A DNA stretch of 64,000 nt from Pempheris klunzingeri (GCF_042242105.1 NC_092014.1:4140374-4204373), one strand, 5' to 3'; counted from the stretch's first letter, positions 45,091 to 58,870 are shown. Translations and numbers: made by a program. The notes: a model not told the origin generated them from the sequence alone.

Positions 45091-45120
<30 letters not shown>
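45091..45120. repeat. 30-base guanine homopolymer
   Basis: An uninterrupted G30 about 535 bp upstream of the adap1 ATG. It is either a real, unstable, quadruplex-prone tract or a sequencing/assembly artefact of an uncertain-length homopolymer. Confidence 0.9.
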
Positions 45121-45126
<6 letters not shown>

Positions 45127-45993
45127 TGATATGAGCACACTGTAGAGAAGGTCTGTCAGATTATTGAAGCGACCTTTAGAAAGATATACATCACATTTAT
45201 CATCATTCCTCTGGTTTAGTTTCTTACAATACAATGTGTTTATTTCGGTGCTAATTTAGATGAACGTTTTCTCGGATAAATAACAAGACAACAGGATGTG
45301 GTTGACTGTAAAGTGCACCTCAGCATCTTATGAGTCAGCGGGTGCTTTTACATCAGTGATCACTACAAAGGGAGCCATCAGCACTGGAAGCAGGGTTAGG
45401 GTTACATGTGGAGTCTGTCAAATGACAAAGAAGGTTTATGTGTCCACATCAGGTCAGTTTAATGTCAACCACCCTGCATGTAATGGGTTTTATTAGCACA
45501 CTGATAAGGTGGATACTAGCAAAGGCAAAGTAAACATACTGTAGGTTAGTGGGAAGTACTTGTAGTATAAAGTACTTTATATCTATACTTTATATTTGAT
45601 ACAAGTAAACTTTCTGCTTTCCAAAAAAAAAAGAGAGAAGTATTAGCAAAATGTCCCTGAAGTATCAGAAGTATTCAGTCTGCAGTAAAATAGCCAGAGT
45701 GACTGATATATTACTATACATGACAGTACGAGGTTGTTACTGATGCAGCAGGTTTACTCAAGTGGTTCATAAAATGAGGGATGGCCCCCTCATATGCATG
45801 ACAAGATCAGCCCCAGCTTGTTTTTTTTTAAATCTCAGTCTGAAAAGTGTTCAGGTCAATGCAGAGGAGTAGAAAGCACAGTGTTTCCCTCTGAAAACTA
45901 GTGAAGTTAACCAATAAAGTAAAACACAATCGGTTAAAAATTGCACTTGTCCAGTAGTTGAGGAAGTAAATAACTTTGTCATTTATAACAATG
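45121..45993. other. intergenic, with a low-complexity fish repeat
   Basis: No gene seen. The stretch at about 45535-45730, with recurring AAGTACTT, AAGTATTAG and GAAGTATC words, resembles the dispersed AGTA-rich repeats common in teleosts. Confidence 0.4.
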
Positions 45994-46222
45994 CAGCAGA
46001 AAAGAGCATGATCTTTAATGGAATATTTAGATATTTTGAGAAATAAAGAGAATTAACAGTCTTCTCTAACCTATAGTTTACGTGTAGGGGAACAATCTAG
46101 TAGTAATTGAATGTTACATTTAATATTGATTGACTATGATTGCTCTCATTTTTCATGCTGTTGTGAGACAAAAGTGGCTGCGTGACCACTAAAATCACTA
46201 TGTAGAAGTTTCTGTCTTCCTT
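45994..46222 (+). repeat. dispersed repeat, copy 2 (upstream of adap1)
   Basis: Direct copy of 41930-42144 with few substitutions and about 14 extra bases (TTAACAGTCTTCTC region near 46054). It lies about 1.4 kb upstream of the adap1 ATG. Confidence 0.93.
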
Positions 46223-46250
46223 TAAGTCTGCTTATAGGTTGATCATAAAC

Positions 46251-46500
46251 CATATGGCCAAAAGTATGTGGACAGCACTATCTACATCTCATACTTTCAG
46301 GCTGTGAGCCCCTAAATTCAAATTAGGAGAAATCCTAATACCACAGCATGCAGTTGTATGTCAGACAATAGCGTGCTTCTAACTTTGTGGCACCAACAGT
46401 TTGGTGAAAGCTCTTCTCTGTTTCAACATGGCAGTGCCCCAAGACACAATGCCAAGAAACCGTCTGATGTGGAGGAGTTTGACCCCAGGCCTTGTTTCTC
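46251..46500 (+). mobile_element. Tc1-like transposon relic
   Basis: Starts with ATGGCCAAAAGTATGTGGAC, a familiar fish Tc1-like terminus. It then preserves fragments of the transposase C-terminal region in broken frames, such as NPNTTACSCMSDNSV and LFQHGSAPRHNAKK, equivalent to the LFQHDNAP segment of intact elements. The middle and the right end are missing. Confidence 0.75.
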
Positions 46501-47234
46501 TACATCTCTGAGAAATGTATGAAATAGAAATAAATGTTAAGACTCGTTCCAGGGCAGCTTCACTACAGCATCCTAGACTGTCTGCTACTGGTGGTCCTTC
46601 CATGTTTGGTCAATAGGTGGCAACAGAACACCACTTTTCTGCCTGTTGTGACTCCTGGGTTTAGTTATGTGTGCTTCAGGTGTGGCTGTACAGTGCTGCA
46701 CCTTTGCAGCCTGAATATATACTGATCATTTATCTAAATATCGCTCCTTCCTTCCCTCCTTTCAGCACCATGGACAGCATAAGACTCACAGGCTGCACAC
46801 TGCCTAATATCACTAATATTAATAATAATCAACAGCTCAACAAGCTCTTCCCCTTACAAAGAGAAAGATCCTCTGTGGAAATAGGACCAAAACATTCCCT
46901 CTTTGATGTAACTTCCCCAGCGCCTGTGTTCACTACTCCAGTTTGGCTGCCTAAGTGAGACAGAGAGCCGCTTGGCTGATTTGACAGTGGGCGAGCAGTC
47001 GGGGTTTGATGTCATTTCGGAGTACCGGATTTCCCCGGTGACAGCAAAAGGCTAATGCCCCGTTACCAAGCTCATTTGTCAACACCAATCCAGTGGCAGT
47101 GACAGTGGCTGGTCTATTCCCCCCCCACCCCAACCCTGGTCCCTAAATCTTCCTTTTCTGTCTGCCAATTTTGGAGTTGGATACCAACAACTGTCAAGCG
47201 GTGGGTTGGTGACACCCAAGTGATTGAGGTTAAA

Positions 47235-47273
<39 letters not shown>

Positions 47274-49379
47274 AGACAGAGAGGATTAAAAGCCCCTCAT
47301 CCCTTCTGCTCACACTAGATGTGTTGCGTAATAGCATCAGTCATGTGATTTTTACAGATATTTTAAAGGGCACAAGCAAACAAAGGGGTTTATTGAATGT
47401 ATGATAATTATCCTCTCTTTCTCCCTCTCTTATCTTTTCTCATCTTCCTGTCAATTGTCTCACCTTTTACCTGTTTCATCCTTTTCTTTTTGCCTCAATT
47501 TCAGTTTTCTCAATCAATATAATGAGTGTTATATTGAACCTGGAGGTGACAAAATGACACTCAAACTAAGTTTTGACCAAGTAATGTTTGGTTGTGTTTC
47601 ACCCCTTTGTTTGTAAGAACAGTTGGGAGCTAAACATGCTCCCTGTATCTCCTCTCTGTCAGCCTCTCTCTGATGATTTATATGCACGCAGTTGGTGGCA
47701 TTTTGAAGCTGGCTGGGTATGACAGGGACTAAATGGCAGCAAGTCCAGGCCATTAGTATGTGTCTTGCTGGGTGCTTCTGACATATCATGCCCTGTCCGT
47801 GGCCCTGCCTTTGAGTCCAGACTCTCAGTCCATACTGTGATAGATGCCCATAAATTAGGAGACGGGAGTTGTCCAACAAAGTTTAAAATCAATCCACTGA
47901 ACTGGGTGCCAAGTGGCTGAAGACTTTTTATTTGAATGAAATCTTTAGCTGGCTGACGTCAAGCGTCAAGAGAAGAGTAAAAACTGCTGTTGCAGAGGCA
48001 GAAACTGCTTTAACAGACATCAAGGGTAAAGACAAGAATAAAGCACATCAAACAGAGCTTTGAAAACCCGTGGTTACACTGACCTGGCCTTCATTAAAAC
48101 ACATGCCACTTTGTCTGCTGCTTGGATATACAAGCACAGCATAACACAGCACAACACAGCAAACACACAGGCTTGTAGTACAGGGGATAAATGATCCCAT
48201 ACAAGTAGGTAACAATAAGTCTGGACGTGTGTACAATAATAATTCTATTCTAAAAAGATTAAGGATATTATGATGTGATTGCAATGTGACTCCTTTCATA
48301 CCCCAAACATCAGAGCGCATGACATGTGTATCTATACACTGAAGCATTTGCTATTGGTTGCAATAGGACATTATTCTATTTCTAAGACATGGTTTTAAAC
48401 TCAGAGCCCTTCTCTTCTCCTTCTCTCATCATTTTGGGACCTTTGGGAAGCTTCCTGTCAACAGTCAGGTTCCTATCCTGATGCAATTTAGCAGAATTCT
48501 CAGAAAAATCATTAATTAATGAATCATTAATATGCGTTTCCATTGACTATAGTGTGAGTATTTCTGATTAGCTGGTGGTGCTGATTCTCTGTTCAGGTGC
48601 TGTTAAACCAGAGGAAGAAGAGAGCACAGCAGGATGATGTCACTGAAAGAGCTCCTATCATCGGTCTGTCATTGCTCATTGGTCCACACGTACCTCATGT
48701 TTCACCTGCTGCTATTTTTTGTCTCGTCAGTGGAGCTGAAGCTTGAGTGACCGAGCCACATATTTGCTTAGTCTGTTTCCATTGGACTTTTTCACATTTT
48801 GACTTGAATTTCCTGTGTTTCCACTGTTCTCTCTAGACATTAACTTAATCAACCTTTCTTTAAACCCCCCCCCAAACAGCCACTGCTCAATCATACGCAC
48901 AGTTTGGAGCTTTGGATTTCTATATGATTCCTCCATGAAACTAATAAGAGCTACACTTGGTATCTAAAGTTTGCAGGGTATGGATTAAAGTGTATGGATT
49001 AAAGTGTGTGTTTATCTGCTTTAATGTAAGCTGCAACCATTAGCATACATCAACCTAAACCAGCTCGCTGCAACTGATGAAACGTGCTAGTGATTCTCAT
49101 TTCAGTCGACTAAATCAAGTCAGAAATAAGAAGCCTGCTCTTGTTAACGTCTGGTGAAATCAACACAGCCTTTTTGTTGGGGGGGCATATTTCTAGAGGT
49201 AAATCTGCCCAATTATCACTGTAAAAGTGCACGTGTACCATGAACAAACAGCGAGCTCAACAGGTGTAGCAACACACGCCAACAGGGAGTAGGGAGATTT
49301 GATCACCATGAATCATATGAATGAATTTAGTGAACTATAACCATAACATTAAACATGAACAGAGTCTGTGAATCAGTGA
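46501..49379. other. intergenic, no gene recognised
   Basis: Only short unrelated reading frames. It includes a (GT)n microsatellite and a C9 run near 48868. The stretch around 48530-48960 has the look of an old interspersed repeat but could not be assigned. Confidence 0.4.
47238..47270. repeat. (GT)n microsatellite
   Basis: About 16 uninterrupted units in intergenic DNA. Confidence 0.94.
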
Positions 49380-49735
49380 GGAAAAGCAGAATGCATGGAA
49401 TCACGTTGCAGGGGAATAGAGAAAACAAATGGTAAAAGAGAATAAAATGAAAAGGGATGAAGGGAAAAGACACCAGGGAGGACCATAAAAGGCAAAAAGA
49501 GAAAAAGGTAAAGAGGCAGAAAGACACAGGTAAAAAGGGATGAAAGGGAGATAGACCAAAGAGCCTGAAAAAGGAGAAGAGAGACACTGAGACACACACA
49601 TGTTCTGAGTAAAAGACAGAAACAAAAGAGGAGAGGAGAGAGACAGGAAGAGAGAGGACCAGAACGAGAGGCAGAGAATAGGAAACAGAGAAAATAGAGG
49701 CCCAGAGAGGAGAAAAAGAAAGAAAGCGGAAGAGA
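49380..49735. repeat. polypurine-rich tract on the plus strand
   Basis: About 350 bp in which A and G dominate (runs such as GGAGAGGAGAGAGACAGGAAG). The minus-strand frames here, rich in F, L and S, are artefacts of this composition. The tract could adopt triplex structure. Confidence 0.7.
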
Positions 49736-50828
49736 ACATATTACTCGTGGCAGACTCTGTCATGGAGTTAATGGGGTTTTGCCACTTCCTATCATCCCAG
49801 TGCCTTTTGAACCGTGGCCTTTGCATACAGAAAGATCATTAACTCTCAGCTCTGCCTCCTCCAGGGGCCTCGTCTCCTCTTCGTCTACAGGACGACTTGT
49901 CAGCAAGAGCCTGGTGCCTGCCTCACTGCCTCCATTTAAATCTGCACCACACACTTTATGTAACGATGTGCTCGTATTAGTAGCCTAAATCCCAAATTGG
50001 GGCTATAACACAGAAGAGTGCCCTGTTCTTTCTTTCTAATTGAGGTGTTGTATATTCCCTCTATTTGCCTTCATTGAAATTCTGCTGTTGGGTATGCACA
50101 CACTGGTGGGAAATATCTTAAGCCGAGAGAGACGTACAAAACTTGCATTTAAATGTAACTAATTAAAAAGTTTTACAAAATTTATGTTCAAGGGATCCAT
50201 AATTTCCTGACCTTACTTGCATCCTAAAGTCCAGCATTTACTTCGTTACCGCCTTTACTTTCCCCAGTGCCAAGCATCCAGTGGGCTCAATAATGTGGTA
50301 GGAGTCCTGGCTTATTACCAGAGTGTGTCACTGAGTGAGGGAAATGAGGAGATAATAAGGACATTTGGGAGGGATTGAGGTTTGTGTAAGAATTACTATA
50401 GGAGAGCTTTGTTGCCATGGTGACAATAATGGACACTTGATTAAGGTTGTGGAGTAATCACTTAAAAAAAACAAAAAAACAATGTCCTTCTTTAAATAAG
50501 GTCTTGACCAGTCTCACTCCAGGATACCTGATATTATAAGCAGCTAATGTTACAATAAGCTCCGGGTCAAGGACTCAGCCCCAAAGCTGTTTATGCTGAG
50601 CGTAGCAGGGCAGGGATGAGGATAGATAGGTGGGATACCTACTGGGTAATCAGGTGGATAAATCCTCAGCCAGGCGGTGGAGAGATGAATGGAGCGGAGA
50701 AGGAGGACCGGAGCCAGAGGGAGGTCACTGTCATACATTCCCTCCCTTAACCTCTCCTACTACACTTCAGCAGATTCATTCTGCGGTGCACAGAGCCTGA
50801 ACACAACTCACACAGAGCTGATTCAAGG

Positions 50829-50829
50829 T

Positions 50830-50876
<47 letters not shown>
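50829..50876. repeat. (TG)n microsatellite
   Basis: About 23 units with one early GA interruption. Confidence 0.94.
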
Positions 50877-50877
<1 letters not shown>

Positions 50878-53800
50878 TTGAATACCTGATATTTCAGAGA
50901 GAAGAGAAAAGGGAAAACAACTCCCCTGTCTTCTTATCTGAGCTTGGAAATGGATTAAAAAGACAACCTCATGCATACACAATTAAACAGCCTGCTTCCA
51001 GTTCGACAGGAGGACAATTAGGCACAACAAATAAGCAAGACAGCAAGTGTTGGTGGCGCCGCCTTCGATTGTTGTTCATCTTTTTTTCAGGAGAAACTTT
51101 GCCACTTCACTGATTTTCCTGATAAAGAAAAGCAGATTCTGCCTAAAATGCTGTGAATTGTATTGTAGGGGGGACCGAGAGAAAAATCATCCTTCTTTTC
51201 AAGTCACTTGTATCTATTGAGTCCTTGTAATCTGCTCTATTCACTAATTTTTATATTAATGATGGATCTATTTTCTCTGTGTATTGTGAAGAGGACTCAT
51301 TATGGAGAACCAACAGAGAATTATCACCTGACTCTGCAGTAACACTCAGCTCTGCAGAGGCTTGTAGTCTCTTGTATGAACTGCAGCAGCAGGCAACTGT
51401 TTTCACCAAAACAAGTCTGACAAACTGTTCAGCATACAGTGACCAGACATCTAGTTTTTCCGATTTCAAGCTGAGCGTCTCGAGTCCCAACAAATATTGC
51501 TAAAGCACTAAAATGTCTCAAAATTCACTACCAACAGGTTCCGGTTTTCACCACAATTAGAGTAATAATTACAGTATGACAGTCCCTTCTGTCGTTCATC
51601 ATCTTCTATCCCACTCAATATTACCCAAACCCAAAATAAAAACCAACAATGCACGTTTACTGAAGAGAAATTTAAGAGCTCCCAGAGGCTCCTTGCTTCT
51701 TTCGTAAAGAAACTGGCGATGAAAATGCTGCAGCCATGGTGTTGAAAGGAGATCTCACTTAGGTGTCCTTAGTGAAGACACCTATACTGTGTGCGTAGAA
51801 GCATACATTAAAGGTCCCGCTTTGTGAGTTTGAAAATGGTCACCTTGGCTCTGCACCAAATGACAAGACAGGATTAAATAACTGACATTAGTTGGTGAAC
51901 ATTTAGCTGCTTTAGAGGGAGATATTCTTCTCAGGAGTTGGTGGAGACCAAAACAGAGCTAAAAGAAGCTTCACATTATTCCACATCAATGCTAATGTTG
52001 CTACATGTGCACTGAAAGTATAAATATGAAGGCATTTGCTAACAATTTCAACATTACTATACAGTATGAGATGATAATGTATGCCGGTGTTGCATTTTCA
52101 GCTAAAATCAGTTTCATATTTGCTTCTAATGGAGACTTTAAAGACAATCCACTGTCGTCAACCGTCATTAGAAGTGTGCTCAGCTCACTGCAAAGCTGTG
52201 CCCCTACCTGCATGGTGGGGGGAGAAGAATGTGTGTGCATGTATTTATGTATGTGTACTGTATGCTTGACAAATGCTGTATTCCTTTGTCATTTTACGAG
52301 AGATGGAATGAAATAAGTCAGATGGGGAAAACAGACAAAGATGCAACAATCCCGGACTCTTCATTCCTCAATCGATAAATGACACTGAGTGCAGTATACA
52401 CAAATCCATATTCATCTCCTCCACAACAGCAGAGGCAGATAAGAACATCCTTGAGGGACACCAAGAGATGATTTGCATTCACAGAGAAAGAAGATTTGAC
52501 TCCTTTCTCAACAGAAAAAAAAAACACCCTTTTGACCCCTTATTCATGTTTCCTGCCGTATGCATTCCCTCCTTTAGTTTCCGTGTCTATCTCTACAAAC
52601 ATGTTGATCATTTCATGTTGATGGAGTGCATGCAGAAGAGCATGACACGGGGATTACGTGTTTAAGCTGTGTTTCTGGTTAAAATGATGCGTGGCCTCTA
52701 ATAATGGAGACGCTGGCAAACATGCCCATGGTGATTGTGATGGTGGAGATAGATCACATTTATCCAGCATTGTTTGCACTAGTATCTGTGCCAGATGAGC
52801 TTCTTATGAATGTCCTGGCAGTGTTATGGGCGAATGATTAATGAATCAAATAATGATATATGCATGGTACTTGATGCACGCTACAAGCTCCTGCAGTGCA
52901 CAGGAAAAGTCAAGGTTAAGCAGCTGAAAGCCTGAATAGAATAAGTCCTATGAAAGGAAGCACTGCGATGTCTGTTCCACTTGCAATAGAGACTGCTGAT
53001 GAATCTTCCTTGCAAGAGACCATATGTCAGTGTCAGCTCCACGCAGTGTGCGGGCTCTGTCTTGTGTCAGCACCTGGGAGGGCAGACGTGTCAGGTATGA
53101 TGGCAGGAAACGAGTCATGGGGCCATGAGCTGTCCTGTAATTACCATGTGAAGGTAACAAATCTGCTCTGTGAGGAGAAGTGGGAGGAAAACGCAAAAAA
53201 AATGGAGATCCCAGACTTAGTACAAATTAAATATTCAATTTTGAATTGTAATCCTATAGATTTCAGTCCTGGTTGATTTGGCAACACCTGTGGTTATTAC
53301 TACAGTTCCCAGAATTCTGGGGTGGCCACTTTTTTTTGAGCAGCCACTTTATTAGAAATAAAACAGAAGTGCAACCCATGTTGTTTTAATAAAGAAGTCA
53401 AGTAAATAATGATAATTTCCAAGCGTATTTCCAAGAATTAAAAACACAAATTTTTCTGGAGAACAAATGTGTGTGTGATGGTAGTTTGAATCCAGTGCTG
53501 GATTGCCGCCACTAGTAATTAAAACAATATAAATAGATACATACATACTGATAAATTCTGTATGGATCTATTATAAACACATTGAAAAAATAGAAACTCA
53601 TTGTACATTTTTGAGTTGTACTGGAAATTTAAGTTTCCCGTTTGTTACTCAGGTTACATTTTATATCCTGTAATATATTTCATAATACCTGTGTGTCATC
53701 AATGAAACTGATGACTGAAATTATATGTTATATAATGTTTATATTATGTAGTTTAAAGGTGAAATCCCAGTACTGTCTGGGTAGGAAGATATAAAGGTTT

Positions 53801-55608
53801 TTTTTTTTAATTAAAGGATAGCCAAACAGATGCAGCAGAGGCCAAGATATCTTGACTTTTAGTTCCTAGTATAGGAATAGAGATTCAAGTGAATCCAGCC
53901 TCTGGACCATGTACATAATTTGATTAACCTCTTACACTTCAATGGACCGAGTGTGTTTGGTTGCTTAAACCCAATGACCCTAATTTCACTTTCTAGCAGA
54001 GAAACACAAGTTTCTAAGGAAACCTTTGGGGAAAGTTTGGTAAAAAGGTGTGAAAAAAAGAGATTAAGATGGTAAAGATAATAAAGTGTCAGCTGATATT
54101 GTGCAAAGCAGCTGGCACACAGTAAGACTGGGGCTTTTATGGACCCTGGAGTTGTGGGGCCTTGGGGGCAGTTGGTACTCCAGCCTCACATCGAACTAAA
54201 AACATGATGTATTTGACTCAAACTCAGAAGCAGGTTATTGGCATTGATCTCCCTCTTTAATTTATTGCATCAAACATGCTAACTATTTAACATCCAGAGG
54301 AAGTGATGCTAAACACTGCTACAAAAGCCTGAGAAATCCACGGCCGCTGTGGTATTGATCTTAGCGCAGACGGGGAGAGAGGTGGCAAATATGCAAGTGT
54401 CACATTTTTATTATGTTTATAAATATCAAAAGGGTTCGACTAAAATAAATGACATTTTATGATTGTTCCATTCAATAAGAATTGATCCAGAATCGTAGAC
54501 ATGCAGGAGCCGAACCGCAACTCCAGCAACACCTTGTGGCAGCGTTTCATCTGCTCGCCTCTGACTGAGCTGCAGTGTCATATGCGTATCATATGATATA
54601 CCTGAGGTGTTATGTTTTGGCGATAATGCCTGGTAATTTGTTTCTGGTATTGATCTATTTCTCAGCAAAATGCTCCCCCGTATATGTTACATCATTGTGT
54701 TAAGTTTCGTAAAGGATGCTGCAGGACATCAAGAGAAAGCAAAACTTCCCTCTGTGCACAAATGTTGGTAATTTCGCCATTACAGCCTCATGAGCGGCAT
54801 GAAAGCTCCACATTCAGCATCAATTACCATTTCCCCAGTATCATGGTCTAGTTTGTTTTTTTTTTAAAGATAAATTGGCCCTCCTGCAATCCCACAGCAA
54901 TGATCCTCTACAGCCATAATCATCTATCCCATTTTCCTTCTCTTAACATTTTCCTCTCCGCTCCACTGCTTCTCATTTTGCTAATATTGCTCTTTTCATA
55001 GGCTGCTCCTTTGTGGTCCTGCCATTACCGTGCTGTGCGATGCATATATTTACTGAGTGTTGATTAAAAGTCAGCCTAATGTGTGTTTGTCCCCATAAGG
55101 GTTTCAAACTGCTCCTTACTAAACAGAGCTACAAGGATACAAGCTTGAAAAGTGAGGTTAGTTTACCCAGTTGGTACTTCTTTTAAAGACTTAAGACTTG
55201 ATTTGAAGGATAAGGTTTGAATCTGGTTTAGGTTTAGGTTAGACTGAGGCAGCAGGAATAGGAGGGGGCAAGTACAGGAGGTAGAAATGTGTGTTTATGC
55301 TGCTAACACATTTTTGGCATCAGGACCATAAAATCGTGTCTTCATGCACATTCTCAACAGCTGTGGGTTTCTGTGCGTGTTTGTATTCGGATGTGCACAA
55401 GATATAGAAAGCTGAGTAGTTGGCGGTTATATCGGATGAGTGATGAATCTTTTATCTTTTCAATTTCGTTGCAAGTGTAAGTGTGTGAGTGAGTGTTTTT
55501 GTGTGTTCTGTATACTTGCAACAGTTTGACATTTGGGCGTGGGAAAGGAAGATCAAACTGTGCTCTGCTTGGGTAGCATCTGTTTCCTCCTTCTACTGGC
55601 AGAATGTC

Positions 55609-55611
<3 letters not shown>

Positions 55612-55643
<32 letters not shown>
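55612..55643. repeat. (GT)n microsatellite
   Basis: About 15 units in intergenic DNA. Confidence 0.93.
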
Positions 55644-55645
<2 letters not shown>

Positions 55646-56809
55646 CCCCACTCTGCGATATAAGGTACAGACACACAGAAAGGCATCTTGAATGTTCTTC
55701 ATCACTTACATGGGAGCGGGAGAGTAACTAAATACCATAAATCTCATTTACAGGTAATGACGACTCATTTGTTTTCAGCGATTCACCAGAATATTCGACT
55801 TAGAACTGTAATCTGCTACGTATGGTTACTTCATTTCATCCGTGAGTTTACAATGACAGGTGGCAGATTTACTACTTGAAATTCTTTCTTTAGTCATTAA
55901 AACAACACACTGACATCTCACCTCACCTCAAGTGTCTCAGACAAAGACAGCCCCCATTAGTTAACATTGTGACAAATTGGCAGCATGAAACATATGCCGA
56001 ATTGGCTGTTAGCAGATAATAATTGTGGTATACGTATGGATGGACACACAACTATAACTCAATTATTTGGATGCTGAAGAAAACTTAAAAATGTGATGAT
56101 TCTCAGGCAAATCTGGAGTTTTAAGATTTCTATTTCTAAACAGATTGATTTATTCATGGTGGATATTGGAGATAATGATATCTGTGGGAGATGTAAGTCA
56201 TCTGTCAGGAATCTTGACATTTTTATATCATCTCAGTGTGTTCAGAATTCAGAGAAGGAATGCTTATTTTTATGCAAATAGCACAGAAACTGCCATAAGT
56301 GCTGCCCCAGCGGCTGACTGTGTTGACAAGCATTACAATTACTGACCAAACTATATTAACTTCTGGTTGTTTTTAAAGCACCTGTCCCTTTAACCTTACT
56401 CAGTATCTTTGCCACGTGTCTCTCCCCCTTTCATCTCTCCAGAATATCATTTTTCATACTTCCACAGATCCGTGGGCAGAACAGTGTAGGTACTGAAAGA
56501 AGACGATCAGGGATTTAAAAGGATTTGATGATCAGATTCCAAATTAGATTCAGAGGGGACAAAATGCTGTTGAATCCCAGCCAATCAAGTTATACTACTG
56601 AATCAATAAAATATTAAAAGGGGTGAGAGGTGGCAGGTCTGTAATCTGAACTGATCTGCTCTTAGCCAATCACAGCCCTCAAGTCGCAGCTCCTACGTAC
56701 CACTGACGCCAGCCTCTTTCTTCTTCTCTGCATACCGGATTAATTAATTGTCAAGACCTCCAACACTTCACACCTCTCCATCAGTGTTCATTATCCCTCT
56801 TCCAGGGTT

Positions 56810-56905
56810 TGGTGTGTACACTCCTACTTCTCCCTCCTTCCTCTTCATCTTCGTCTTCATCTTCATCTCTCCTCCTCCTCCTCTTTCTACCTCATCTTTT
56901 TGATA
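56810..56905. repeat. polypyrimidine tract
   Basis: Dominated by TCTTCATCTTCGTCTTCATC and CTCCTCCTCCTC units on the plus strand. Low complexity; the mirror-like CT composition could form triplex DNA. Confidence 0.7.
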
Positions 56906-58529
56906 ACAAGATTACAGTGACGCTGTGGGAGGCACCTCTAACATTAGTTTACACCAGCTAAATAATTACTTTGCCCCTGCCTGCTACGTTTATCATCACA
57001 GACACCCCACAGACAGAATAACAATAGCTCTAACTATTGATGACAAAGAGGATTCACCACTACAGCAAGTAGATTCATCAAACTTCTGTCTATTTCTACC
57101 GAAGCACGCATGTGCGAGTGAGACAGGGAGAGACAGGTAAGGTACGTTATCAAGCCTGCTTTTATAGAACAGAAGAAATTCAGCTTTTTTACTGTAGTGG
57201 GTTCACTGTGGGAAAGAAAGTGAGGGAAAGAATGGCAGTATCTTATCAAAACAAAATTATTTTACTGAATTTACCCATTTTCTGTCTTGTGCACGCACAG
57301 CTGCGGGGGGTGCACACTGTAGATGGGCTTAGGGCTGCAGTGTGTGCACACACGTGTGTAATTCCACTCTATACATTTCTGCAACATTGCTCTAATGTGA
57401 TATTAATGGCAAGAGACAGCCACATCAAATCTGTAGAATAATGTATAAAAGGAATAAAATGAAAGGCAGAGATTGTGTCTGGAGTTTGTTATGATATGAG
57501 GACAGAAAATTGAGAGGGAAGAGAAGCAGAGAGGAAGACAAAAAGAAACAAAAGACCCGACTCAGTCGTGATTAGGTTTGACTTGCTGACTTGCTAACAT
57601 GACATTCTATAATTCAACAAAACCTTGTCTTCTACTTTTGTCTACATAAATTGTCAGCAACACATAACAAACACAATTTAACACCCTTTGAAGTTTGTTA
57701 AGATGGCAGCTACTGCTGTGTTAGTGTCAGCTGTGAAAGCCAAGGGCAGCCAGATGAACCACTCCGAAATACAGCTCTCTAAAAGGCACTCTGGATAAAT
57801 GTGTCCACCATTGGTAAAATGTTAACCGTTATTGAAAATTAAACTGGCTAACGCCTGTCACCGCGGCATCCGTATGGATTAGCAATTTTCACACTGAGAG
57901 GCATAGCATTTTTAAGAGGTTTATCTGAGTTACGTAATGTGGATGGAAAATTATTGCCCATCAACGTGACAGGGGTAGATAATACGAGCCTCTGTATATA
58001 TTTCCTCTCGGAGGCTTTGGTCTGCAGCAATGTATGCCTCATGAAATGAAGAGCAGAGCAGAGCAGAATGTGAAGTGTGGGCTGAGGCTTAAGCCCCGCA
58101 TGATATATTGCAAATTACATATATGGCAAAAAAGGGGAGGAGGAAGATTGGCACAATGGATGCTATGTGTGTGATATACTCTAGGTGTTTGTGTGTGTGA
58201 CACCGCATGTGTAGCTGTGTTGTCATTTCTCTGTTTGAGGGATGTTGTTCCCTGCATATCCTTCCAACTTACTCCTACCTGATTCATCAGAAAACTGGTT
58301 AAAACGCGGCAAGATCAGCTCTACAGGGCTGTTTTGAGAGCACAGACTAGAACATGAGTCTTGAGGAATATGCATCAACTGTGACACTAACATCAGCAAA
58401 TGTTTTGATGATATGTCGATCACAAACACAACAAAATCTTTCCTCAACCTCTTGTAAACGTATGAAAAAGGGACAATAGTCTGATTAAAATGGCTTAGAG
58501 GATCATCGTTCCACCATCGTTACTGAGCA

Positions 58530-58870
58530 TCAGTGATATCGGCGAGGTGAAGTGCCCAAAGGATATCTAAAGACCAAACCCACTGCAGCCACAGCCTGTT
58601 CACCCATGTGGCAAGAGACTGTACAACCAGACAATGGAGCAGCTTCTTTCCTCAGGCTGTAAGACTCCTTAATTCGTCCTCCGTTCTCCACTACAAAAAA
58701 CTGTTTTAAGTAGGACAAACAGGACTATAACTGCATCTCGTTGTTCAACCCTGTGTGTTGTAGAATCATAACAGATTATCCTTGTGTCCTTGTATACAGG
58801 GAAGAGAAAAGTGAGGGCAGCTTGGCCCCCTCACTTCTTATGAGGTTAGATAAGAAGCATTTTGTTGGCA
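58530..58870 (+). mobile_element. probable LINE 3' end, decayed
   Basis: One plus frame reads WSSFFPQAVRLLNSSS followed by a stop, the usual closing motif of CR1/Rex-type LINE ORF2. The upstream part lies in another frame (RLYNQTMEQ), so the copy is frameshifted. The 3' end probably lies after GGTTAGATAAGAAGCATTTT. Confidence 0.5.

Larger units (their letters stand above)
49736..58529. other. intergenic, no gene recognised
   Basis: Nearly 9 kb without a supportable exon. It contains microsatellites and a polypyrimidine stretch. Segments at 49740-49990, 52680-52920 and 54700-54850 are free of simple repeats and may be conserved non-coding sequence, but conservation cannot be judged from one genome. 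Confidence 0.35.

Noticed and set aside
49327..49826. Minus-strand frames of 74-141 codons rich in Phe, Leu and Ser
   Set aside because: Composition artefacts of the polypurine tract.
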